Origin: Micromonospora costi
GTDB lineage: Bacteria > Actinomycetota > Actinomycetes > Mycobacteriales > Micromonosporaceae
Assembly: GCF_003626655.1 (NCBI RefSeq)
Contig: NZ_RBAN01000007.1
Location: forward strand, 186,001-250,000
Direction: 5' to 3'
Length of the DNA: 64,000 nucleotides
Numbering within the stretch: position 1 is the stretch's first letter; each line of letters starts with the position of its first letter. A model generated the notes under the pieces. The model ran no database searches. It was not told where the DNA came from and worked only from the letters and a program-made list of their open reading frames with translations. Below are positions 8,482 through 15,382 of this stretch, piece by piece. The translations under genes and the position numbers were made by a program.

Positions 8482-9654
8482 ATGAGTGACGCGGTTATCG
8501 TCGGCGCGGTTCGCACCCCCGTCGGGCGGCGCAAGGGCAGCCTGGCCGGTGTGCACCCGGTCGACCTGTCGGCCCACGTGCTGCGGGCGCTGGCCGAGCG
8601 CACCGGCATCGACCCGGAGCAGGTCGACGACGTGGTCTGGGGCTGCGTGTCGCAGGTCGGCGAGCAGTCGTGGAACATCGCCCGCAACGGCGTGCTGGCC
8701 GCGGGCTGGCCCGAGTCGGTGCCCGGCACCACTCTGGACCGTCAGTGCGGGTCCAGCCAGCAGGCGCTGCACTTCGCCGCCGCGACGGTGGCGTCCGGGC
8801 AGGCCGAGCTGGTCGTCGCCGGTGGCGTCGAGTCGATGACCCGGGTGCCCATGGGCTCCAGCGTGGCCGGCGGGATGCCGTTCAGCGACCAGCTCCGCGA
8901 GCGCTACCGCGGTGTCGAAGGCTTCGCCGAGGACGCGCCGCTCCCGTTCAACCAGGGCGTCGGCGCCGAGCTGATCGCCCAGCGGTGGCGGTTCTCCCGG
9001 GCACAGCTCGACGAGTTCGCGCTCGCCAGCCACGAGAAGGCGGCCGCCGCGCAGGACGCTGGCGCCTTCGACCCGGAACTCACCCCGGTGCCGCTGGCCG
9101 ACGGCGGCAAGTTCGGCGCCGACGAGGGCGTCCGGCGGGATACCTCGCTGGAGAAGCTGGGCGAGCTGGCCACCCCGTTCCGGGCCGACGGCGTGGTGAC
9201 CGCCGGCTCCGCGTCGCAGATCTCCGACGGCGCCGCCGCGCTCGCCGTCACCAGCAGCGAGTGGGCCAGCCGGCACGGGCTGCGCCCGTTGGCGCGGATC
9301 CACACTGCCGTGGTCGCCGCCGACGACCCCGTCACCATGCTCACCGCGCCCATCCCGGCCACCGCGAAGGCGCTGCGCCGCGCGGGGCTGGGCATCGAGG
9401 AGATCGGGGTGTACGAGGTGAACGAGGCGTTCGCCCCGGTGCCGCTGGCGTGGCTGGCCGAGACCGAGGCGGACCCGGAGCGGCTCAACCCGCGCGGCGG
9501 GGCGATCGCGCTCGGCCATCCGCTCGGCGCGTCCGGCGCCCGGATCATGACCACGATGCTCCAGCACATGCGCGACAACGGGATCCGCTACGGGTTGCAG
9601 ACCATGTGCGAGGGCGGCGGCATGGCCAACGCCACCATCGTCGAGCTGCTCTGA
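8482..9654 (+). CDS. Acetyl-CoA C-acetyltransferase (thiolase)
   Basis: A 390-aa thiolase. The acyl-accepting Cys89 is in DRQCGSSQQAL, the catalytic His346 in GHPLGASGARI, and the second catalytic Cys376 in MCEGGGMANA; NEAFAPVPL is the conserved NEAF loop. All three catalytic motifs are intact. It either condenses two acetyl-CoA (towards acetoacetyl-CoA) or cleaves 3-ketoacyl-CoA in beta-oxidation; the direction cannot be told here because no dehydrogenase or hydratase is adjacent. ATG at 8482 follows GGGGAG. Confidence 0.94.
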   Translation: MSDAVIVGAVRTPVGRRKGSLAGVHPVDLSAHVLRALAERTGIDPEQVDDVVWGCVSQVGEQSWNIARNGVLAAGWPESVPGTTLDRQCGSSQQALHFAAATVASGQAELVVAGGVESMTRVPMGSSVAGGMPFSDQLRERYRGVEGFAEDAPLPFNQGVGAELIAQRWRFSRAQLDEFALASHEKAAAAQDAGAFDPELTPVPLADGGKFGADEGVRRDTSLEKLGELATPFRADGVVTAGSASQISDGAAALAVTSSEWASRHGLRPLARIHTAVVAADDPVTMLTAPIPATAKALRRAGLGIEEIGVYEVNEAFAPVPLAWLAETEADPERLNPRGGAIALGHPLGASGARIMTTMLQHMRDNGIRYGLQTMCEGGGMANATIVELL

Positions 9655-9723
9655 CCGCGCGGTCCGTGGGCGTCCCGGCAAAACCGTTCGCCCGTGCCGT
9701 GGCGCCGGCCCAGCCTGCGTGCC

Positions 9724-9890
9724 GTGACGACCTCCGCGTACCGGCTGGCCGACCCGCAGTGGCAGGACGAGGCGCACACCTGGGTGGGCGCGCGGCTCGC
9801 CGCTGCGGGCCGACGGACTTGGCGGGGGCCGAGTACGCCGAGGCCGTGCCCGGTTGGCTGGCCGAACTGCTGACGCCCGACGAGGTGTGA
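9724..9890 (+). pseudogene. Remnant of an internally deleted gene
   Basis: GTG at 9724 opens a frame reading VTTSAYRLADPQWQDEAHTW and VGARLAAAG, a natural-looking N-terminus, which soon turns into low-quality Arg/Pro sequence and stops at 9873. In another frame, the last 25 codons before the TGA at 9888-9890 read like a genuine C-terminus (GAEYAEAVPGWLAELL). The two ends abut, which looks like a gene that lost its middle. The parent family is not certain; the N-terminus recalls actinobacterial aminoglycoside-phosphotransferase-like proteins, an impression only. Confidence 0.45.
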
Positions 9891-9959
9891 GGCGCGCGGC
9901 CGGCGCGGCGGAAGTCGGACAGGTGGTGCGACGCCGGGGCGTGGAAGTTGCAAAATTCC

Positions 9960-9977
9960 CACGTGACCCACGTCACC
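9960..9977 (+). promoter_or_regulatory. Direct repeat upstream of the gene at 10004
   Basis: CACGTGACC and CACGTCACC lie head to tail with no gap (GTGAC/GTCAC also form an inverted repeat). They are 27 bp before the next start and just after an AT-rich patch (TTGCAAAATTCC). Operator or promoter element; regulator unknown. Confidence 0.4.
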
Positions 9978-10003
9978 CCTGTCCGGGTGTCGTTGGGCAG
10001 GGC

Positions 10004-10516
10004 ATGGACGTCTTCTCCCGAACGTTCCTTCCCGCTGCCGCCGAGGCAGGGCTCGCGGTGCAGACCGTGAGCCGGCACATGCCCGTGTTCCGCCGCTGTG
10101 TCGGCTCGGGCGACGCCACCATCCTGGTCACCCGGTGCAGCCGGCCCGAGCGGCCGGTCGCCGGCGAGTACCTGCTCCTGCTCACCCACCGCCGGCTCGT
10201 GGTCACCCAGCAGACCCGGGTGCTGCACCGGCTCCGCCTGCACCTCAACACCGAGCTGCGCGAACTCAGCAACGTCACGTGGAGCCCCGACCCGCGGCTG
10301 CACTCGGTCGAGCTGGCCGCCACCGCCATCGACGGCGTCCGCGAGCGGTTCCTGATCCGGACGGCCCACCCGAAGCAGGTGTGGCAGCTCGACGCCCTGC
10401 TCAACCACGCCTTCCGTACGCGCCTGCGCACCGCCCGCGAACGGATCGTCGCCACCATCGGCGAGGCGCCGCTCGGGATGCGACCCGCCGCGTTCCGCCC
10501 GGCCGCCGTTCGCTGA
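10004..10516 (+). CDS. Conserved hypothetical, PH-like fold
   Basis: A 170-aa soluble protein beginning MDVFSRTFLPAAAEAGL. The middle part (YLLLLTHRRLVVTQQTRVLH, then VTWSPDPRLHSVELAATAID and RERFLIR) has the beta-strand spacing of small PH/GRAM-like domains, but no family is firmly recognised. It ends with a basic helical tail. ATG at 10004 is preferred because sequence upstream of it is non-coding in character. It is co-directional with the two-component system 75 bp downstream, but a separate regulatory element lies between them. Confidence 0.6.
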   Translation: MDVFSRTFLPAAAEAGLAVQTVSRHMPVFRRCVGSGDATILVTRCSRPERPVAGEYLLLLTHRRLVVTQQTRVLHRLRLHLNTELRELSNVTWSPDPRLHSVELAATAIDGVRERFLIRTAHPKQVWQLDALLNHAFRTRLRTARERIVATIGEAPLGMRPAAFRPAAVR

Positions 10517-10530
10517 CCACCGGCCGGGCT

Positions 10531-10547
10531 TTACCGGATCCGAACAT
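10531..10547 (+). promoter_or_regulatory. Candidate operator/promoter box, copy 1
   Basis: TTACCGGATCCGAACAT, 45 bp before the response-regulator start. It matches 16 of 17 positions with the box at 12779, which lies before the lipoprotein gene. CTGAC and CGCTCGC follow both copies at nearly the same distance. It may be bound by the adjacent response regulator (autoregulation); this is inference. Confidence 0.5.
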
Positions 10548-10591
10548 TCCCTGACGGGCGCTCGCGCCCTCCGGTCGGCAATCATGGGCCG

Positions 10592-11287
10592 GTGACCGTC
10601 GACGCGCCGCAACGCGGGCTCGTCCTCGTGGTGGAGGACGAGCCGGCGATCGCCGACCTCGTCCGGCTCTACCTGGCCCGGGACGGCTTCGGCGTACACC
10701 TGGAGCGGGACGGCGACGCCGGCCTGGCCGCCGCCCGGCGGCTGCGCCCGGTGGCCTGCGTCCTCGACATCGCCCTGCCCGGCCTGGCCGGCACCGAGAT
10801 CTGCCGGCGGCTCCGCGAGGCCGGCGACTGGACGCCCGTCATCTTCCTCACCGCGCGGGACGACGAGGTGGACCGGATCGTCGGCCTGGAGCTGGGCGCG
10901 GACGACTACGTCACCAAGCCGTTCAGCCCCCGCGAACTCGTCGCCCGCGTCCGGGCGGTGCTCCGGCGCACCGCCGGTCCGCCCGACGGTCCGGACCGTC
11001 CCCGGGTCGTCGGCTCGGTGGCCCTCGACCCGGTCCGCCGGACGGTGACCGCGGCCGGTGCCCCCATCCAGCTGACCTCGACCGAGTTCGACCTGCTCGC
11101 ACACCTGATGGGCCGTCCCGGGCGGGTCTTCACCCGGGAGGAACTGCTCGCCGCCGTCTGGGGGTACGCGGCCCACGCCGGCACCCGTACCGTCGACGTG
11201 CACGTGGCGCAGGTACGCGCGAAGCTCGGTGACGCGGCCGGCGTGATCCGGACCCACCGCGGTGTCGGGTACGCGGCCGATGCCTGA
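10592..11287 (+). CDS. OmpR/PhoB-family response regulator
   Basis: A 231-aa response regulator. The receiver domain (about 10-125) has the acidic pair VVEDEP, phospho-acceptor Asp59 in VLDIALPG, Thr in FLTARDDE and Lys in DYVTKPFSPRE. A C-terminal winged helix (about 140-230) has LTSTEFDLLAHLMGRPGRVF and TRTVDVHVAQVRAKLG, the recognition helix, and HRGVGYAAD. It starts with GTG at 10592. Its stop overlaps the kinase start by 8 bp, so the pair is co-translated. Confidence 0.95.
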   Translation: MTVDAPQRGLVLVVEDEPAIADLVRLYLARDGFGVHLERDGDAGLAAARRLRPVACVLDIALPGLAGTEICRRLREAGDWTPVIFLTARDDEVDRIVGLELGADDYVTKPFSPRELVARVRAVLRRTAGPPDGPDRPRVVGSVALDPVRRTVTAAGAPIQLTSTEFDLLAHLMGRPGRVFTREELLAAVWGYAAHAGTRTVDVHVAQVRAKLGDAAGVIRTHRGVGYAADA

Positions 11288-12803
11288 GCCCACCCCCGAC
11301 CTCCCGACCGGCCCCGCGAAGGCCGGTCCGCTCGGCCCGGGTGGGCCCGGGCCGACCCGCGTCGACCCGCCGACCGTGGCGCTGCCGGTGCTCGGCACGC
11401 CGCCACCCGCACCGCCCCGCGGCCGGTTCGGGCGGACGCTGACGGTGCGCGCGGTGCTCGCGACCTGCGCGGTGGCGCTGGTCGCCGTGCTGGTCACCGC
11501 GATCGTCGCGGTGCCGCTCGCCGTCCGTGGCGCCGAGCGCCGTGACCAGGAGGCACTGGCCGCGCAGGCCCGCCTGGCCGCCGAGGTGCTGCGGACCCGG
11601 CTCGACCGCGGCCGCACCGCCGACGAGGAACGGCTCATCCGGCAGTTGCGCGCGCTGGGCATCGACGCGTTCCTGATCCGGAGCGGCGTGGCCGACCGGC
11701 CCGGCCTGCCGCCGCGCGTGGTGCAGCGCATCGCCGAGGGGCGCAACGTCTCCGCCCGCCGCCTCGTCGAGGGCCGGCGGGCGCTGATCGAGGGACGGGC
11801 CCTCCCGAACGGCAACGGAGTGGTGCTGTCCCGGCCGCTCACCGGCGGCCTGTGGGGGCAGGTGCTCCGCGGCCTGTGGGCGCCGCTGCTCGCCGGGCTG
11901 GCCGCCGGTGTCGTGGCCGGTCTGCTGCTCGCCCGCCGGCTGGCCCGGCCGATCCGCACCGCGGCGACGGCGGCGGCCCGGCTCCGCGCCGGGGACCGGG
12001 AGGTGCGGGTGCCGGTCGAACCGCCCGACGAGGTGGCCGACCTGGCGTACGCGCTCAACGGGTTGGCCGCCGCGCTGGCCACCAGCGAGGGACGGCAGCG
12101 GGAGTTCCTGCTCTCCGTGTCGCACGAGCTGCGTACGCCGCTGACCGCCATCCGGGGGTACGCCGAGGCGCTGGCCGACGGCGTCATCGAGCCGGGCGAC
12201 GTGACCGGCACCGGGCGTACCGTGCTCGCCGAGGCCGAGCACCTGGACCGCCTGGTGAGCGACCTGCTGGCGTTGGCCCGGCTGGAGGCGGCCGACTTCC
12301 CGCTGGAACCGGTGCCGGTCGACCTCACCCGGCTGGCCGCGGACGCCGAGCGGACGTGGGCCGCCCGGTGCGCGGCCGTCGGGGTCGACTTCCGGGTCGA
12401 GCGGCCGGAGGCGCCCGTCCCCGCGTACACCGATCCGGGCCGCATCCGGCAGGTGGTCGACGGCCTGCTGGAGAACGCGCTGCGGGTCGTACCGCCGGGG
12501 GCGCCCGTGGTGCTCGCGGTCCGGGCGGCAGGTCCGGACCCGGCGTCCGGCGGGATCGTGGAGGTCCGCGACGGCGGGCCCGGTTTCACGGACGACGACC
12601 TCGCGGTGGCGTTCGAGCGCGGCGCGTTGCACCAGCGGTACCGGGGGGTGCGCAAGGTGGGCAGCGGGCTCGGGCTGGCGCTCGCGGCCGGGCTGGTCCG
12701 CCGGCTCGGCGGGGAGATCGCGGCGGGCCACGCGGCCGAGGGCGGGGCGGCGTTCACGGTCCGGCTGCCCGCGGATCCTTACCTGATCCGAACATCGGTC
12801 TGA
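11280..12803 (+). CDS. Sensor histidine kinase
   Basis: A 507-aa membrane kinase. A Pro-rich cytosolic N-terminus is followed by TM1 (VLATCAVALVAVLVTAIVAV), a short extracytoplasmic sensor (about 85-190), TM2 (LLAGLAAGVVAGLLLA), HAMP, and HisKA with His282 in SVSHELRTPLTAIRGY. HATPase_c has IRQVVDGLLENALR (N box), DGGPGFTD (G1) and GSGLGLALAAGLV (G2). It autophosphorylates on His282 and passes phosphate to the regulator encoded just upstream. The small sensor lacks a recognised ligand fold. ATG at 11280 lies inside the regulator's last codons. Confidence 0.94.
   Translation: MPEPTPDLPTGPAKAGPLGPGGPGPTRVDPPTVALPVLGTPPPAPPRGRFGRTLTVRAVLATCAVALVAVLVTAIVAVPLAVRGAERRDQEALAAQARLAAEVLRTRLDRGRTADEERLIRQLRALGIDAFLIRSGVADRPGLPPRVVQRIAEGRNVSARRLVEGRRALIEGRALPNGNGVVLSRPLTGGLWGQVLRGLWAPLLAGLAAGVVAGLLLARRLARPIRTAATAAARLRAGDREVRVPVEPPDEVADLAYALNGLAAALATSEGRQREFLLSVSHELRTPLTAIRGYAEALADGVIEPGDVTGTGRTVLAEAEHLDRLVSDLLALARLEAADFPLEPVPVDLTRLAADAERTWAARCAAVGVDFRVERPEAPVPAYTDPGRIRQVVDGLLENALRVVPPGAPVVLAVRAAGPDPASGGIVEVRDGGPGFTDDDLAVAFERGALHQRYRGVRKVGSGLGLALAAGLVRRLGGEIAAGHAAEGGAAFTVRLPADPYLIRTSV
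12779..12795 (+). promoter_or_regulatory. Candidate operator/promoter box, copy 2
   Basis: TTACCTGATCCGAACAT lies inside the final codons of the kinase gene, 66 bp before the lipoprotein start. It is a near copy of the box at 10531, which is upstream of the response regulator. Confidence 0.5.
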
Positions 12804-12860
12804 CCCTGCGCTCGCCGGCGCGGGGGAGGCTGGGCGCACGCACGGACGAGAGGGAGAGTC

Positions 12861-13448
12861 ATGGCACGTTGGGGAATCGCCGGCGGCACCGCACTGCTCG
12901 CGGCGGTCACGCTCGGCGTCAGCGGCTGCGCCGCCGGGGCGGCGGACCAGCCGGCCCGCGAGGCGGCGGTCGAGGTCGCCGCCGCGATGGGCGCCGAGGG
13001 CCAGGCGCTCACCGCGATGGGTTTCGACCCCGGTGACCTGGACGTCGTGGACGTGGCCGCGCCGGCGTCGCCGTCGGCGGCGCCCACGGCGAAGGGGGAC
13101 AAGCCGCGCCGCGAGAAGGCCGAGCAGGCCCGCGAGCGCCGCAAGGCGCGGGTGCTGCTGCGCCGGAACACGCTGCACGGCGAGGCCGTGGTGCAGACGA
13201 AGGACGGCGGTACGAAGACGGTCGTCGTGCAGCGCGGCGAGGTGACCGCGATCGACGGTGACTCGATGACGGTGAAGTCCACGGACGGCTTCAGCATGAC
13301 CTGGCGGTTCGGCGACGACCTGCGGGTGATCGAGCGGCGTACCTCGATCCAGCCGAGCGAGGTGAAGGTCGGCACCAAGCTGGGCGTAGCCGGCGAGAGG
13401 AACGGCGAAACCCCGGTAGCCCGTGTAACGGTAATCCCGCGCCCGTAG
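12861..13448 (+). CDS. Lipoprotein of unknown function (DUF5666-like C-terminus)
   Basis: A 195-aa protein with a lipoprotein signal (TALLAAVTLGVSGC, lipobox Cys at about 23). A helical acidic region, then a very basic linker (KGDKPRREKAEQARERRKAR) and a beta-rich C-terminal domain (VVVQRGEVTAIDGDSMTVKS, TWRFGDDLRVI) like small OB/DUF5666-type domains. It should be anchored on the outer face of the membrane. GAGAGGGAG precedes ATG at 12861. It directly follows the two-component operon and has the shared upstream box, so it may be the sensor's target. Confidence 0.75.
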   Translation: MARWGIAGGTALLAAVTLGVSGCAAGAADQPAREAAVEVAAAMGAEGQALTAMGFDPGDLDVVDVAAPASPSAAPTAKGDKPRREKAEQARERRKARVLLRRNTLHGEAVVQTKDGGTKTVVVQRGEVTAIDGDSMTVKSTDGFSMTWRFGDDLRVIERRTSIQPSEVKVGTKLGVAGERNGETPVARVTVIPRP

Positions 13449-13463
13449 CCCCCGCCCCCTTCT

Positions 13464-13543
13464 CCCCGCGATCTTGCAGTTTGTGCCCTTGGTTCGTGGT
13501 GATACGCGGCTTTTGCCGGGGCCGAAACTGCAAGATCGCGGGG
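13464..13543. repeat. Long intergenic palindrome, family 1, copy A
   Basis: CCCCGCGATCTTGCAGTTT (13464-13482) and its exact complement AAACTGCAAGATCGCGGGG (13525-13543), separated by 42 bp. It lies between convergent genes, where it could end transcription in both directions. A close relative is at 25030-25108, so it is a dispersed repeat and not just a local hairpin. Confidence 0.85.
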
Positions 13544-13566
13544 GGAGAGAGGGGGACGGGCAGGGG

Positions 13567-15171
13567 TTAGTAGACACGGGAGCCTATGAAGTCGTCGTGG
13601 CCGTAGCCGACCGGGGTGGGGAAGGTGCGCGACTCGACGGACCAGCGCTGGCGGCTGCTCGTCGAGCAGGTGGCCAGCCGCAGCCGGGGCGTGCCCAGCA
13701 GCGGGTTGTCGAAGGCCAGGCAGAGGTTGGCGTTGCCGGCCGGCTTGATCTGGTCGCCGGCGAACACGAACCGCTGGTTCGCCCCGCCGTGGCAGTCGTA
13801 GATGTTCACGGCCGTACCCGAGGTCAGCGACCCGTTGGCCACGTCGAGGCACCGGTCGTGGGAGAGCTCCGAGTGCAGCGACTGGCGGCTCGTGTCGTAC
13901 CAGAAGCCCTGGTTACGACCGCCGTGGCAGCCGTACGACTGCTGGGGTGTGCCGTTGCGCGAGTCGTACCCCTTGCCGTCGACGCAGGTGCCGGTCGCGA
14001 CGTTGCGCAGCTGCTTGAACTCGAACAGGCCGGGGTAGAGCAGCCCGTTGCCCGTGCTTGCCGGGTCGACGCAGGTGGCCCGCTGCTGGCCGGAGTTCCA
14101 GAACTGGGTGATGCACTGGGCGAACATGCCGTGCCCCCGGTAGTTCGGGTGGAACGACTGGCGGGCCGCGTTCTCGTCCCAGATGCCGACCTCGATGTAG
14201 AGGCCACGCACGGAGGTGCTGTCGGTGCAGACCTCGTGGCCGTGGAACAGCCGGCTCGCGTCCAGGTAGCGGGTGCCGGTGTTGGCGGCCGCGGCCCGTA
14301 GCGCCGACTCGAACATCGGCACCGCCTTGTTGCGCGCGAACGCCGCGTCGGCCAGGTAGAGCAGGCAGCCGCCCGAGTACCAGCCGGGGAAGTCGGGGTT
14401 GTCCTCGACGTCGGGGCTGCCCGGGCTCGGGTACGACATGAGCACCAGCTCGTAGTCGGTGGCCAGGTAGCCGGCCTTGGTCATGGTGTTCCGGATGTCG
14501 GTGAGCGCGGCCTCGACGGCCTGCCGGCTGCCGTCGGTGCGCACCGTCCACTCGTCGGTGTACGTGGGGTAGCAGGGGCCCTGGAAGAAGACCCGGCTGA
14601 TAGCGCAGTCGGTGGCGACCGGGCCGAACTGGATCGTGCCGTCACCGTTGGCGCCGACCACCACCCAGATCAGGCGGATGTGCGTGTTGCGCGCCTTGAT
14701 GGCGAGGTGGTCGCCCTGGTTCAGTTCGTTGTGCTGGGTCGGGCCGCCGGCGATGAGGTTCCACGGGGTCGCCCCCGAGCAGGCGATGTTGTACCTCTCG
14801 TCGGCGGCGATGCCGGTGCGGAACACCGCCTGGTCGTACGAGCGGTCGCACCAGTTGCCGGGCTCGTGGGTGCCGGGGACGTAGTTGCCGACCCCCTCAC
14901 CGGAGATCTCGCTGTCGCCCATGGTGACCAGCGAGGTGCGGCGCTGCTCGATCGGGCGGATGCCCGGCGAGCCGTAGAGGGCGGTGGCCTCGGCGGCGCG
15001 GATCGTCTCGAGGTTGGCGGGGAGCGGCTGGACGGGAGGCCGGTCGGCCGCCGCGGCGGGGCTGGCCGGTCCGACGAGCATCGGGAGGGCGAGAGCGGCG
15101 GCGACGGCGACGGCGACGGCGAGGACACGCCGTCGGGTGGTCCGTTCGCGCCTGGCGGAGGTGACAGGCAT
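13567..15171 (-). CDS. Secreted SGNH-type hydrolase with C-terminal ricin-B lectin (CBM13) domain
   Basis: A 534-aa exported protein. A twin-Arg-like/Sec signal (RRRVLAVAVAVAAALALPML) ends at an Ala-rich cleavage site near residue 42. The hydrolase (about 75-370) opens with VTMGDSEISGEGVGNY, a GDS block, and has an Asn/His-bearing C-terminal motif (SFHPNYRGHGMFAQC, catalytic His in HPNYRGH). The last 150 residues are a ricin-type trefoil with Q-x-W-like marks (NQGFW, NQRFV, RQRWS) and paired Cys. It probably cleaves ester or polysaccharide substituents outside the cell. ATG at 15171 follows AAAGGAGT. A palindromic operator lies just upstream. Confidence 0.9.
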   Translation of the reverse strand: MPVTSARRERTTRRRVLAVAVAVAAALALPMLVGPASPAAAADRPPVQPLPANLETIRAAEATALYGSPGIRPIEQRRTSLVTMGDSEISGEGVGNYVPGTHEPGNWCDRSYDQAVFRTGIAADERYNIACSGATPWNLIAGGPTQHNELNQGDHLAIKARNTHIRLIWVVVGANGDGTIQFGPVATDCAISRVFFQGPCYPTYTDEWTVRTDGSRQAVEAALTDIRNTMTKAGYLATDYELVLMSYPSPGSPDVEDNPDFPGWYSGGCLLYLADAAFARNKAVPMFESALRAAAANTGTRYLDASRLFHGHEVCTDSTSVRGLYIEVGIWDENAARQSFHPNYRGHGMFAQCITQFWNSGQQRATCVDPASTGNGLLYPGLFEFKQLRNVATGTCVDGKGYDSRNGTPQQSYGCHGGRNQGFWYDTSRQSLHSELSHDRCLDVANGSLTSGTAVNIYDCHGGANQRFVFAGDQIKPAGNANLCLAFDNPLLGTPRLRLATCSTSSRQRWSVESRTFPTPVGYGHDDFIGSRVY

Positions 15172-15187
15172 CGACGCACTCCTTTCG

Positions 15188-15213
15188 ACTCAATCGTTGG
15201 ATGTCGATTGAGT
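15188..15213 (-). promoter_or_regulatory. Operator-like inverted repeat upstream of the SGNH hydrolase gene
   Basis: ACTCAATCG (15188-15196) pairs with CGATTGAGT (15205-15213) over an 8-nt centre, 16 bp from the start codon and overlapping the leader. Shape and length suit a LacI/TetR/GntR operator, so the enzyme is likely inducible. The AT-rich half-sites stand out in this genome. Confidence 0.6.
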
Positions 15214-15382
15214 TACTCGAAGGTAACGTGCGGCGTCGGGCATGTGAATGCGTCTCGTAATACTTGCGCGCACTGCCGAACCGCACCCTTCGGGCGATCC
15301 GGACGCCGCCGCCTGACGCCGTGTCCGGGCGTTCGGTGCCGTGCCGGGGGCGGGGCCGGCCGGGGCGGCAGGGCGTCCGGGG

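Noticed and set aside
9545..12757. Very long minus-strand frame (over 1,000 codons)
   Set aside because: Antisense to thiolase, regulator and kinase genes with clear motifs; made by GC bias.
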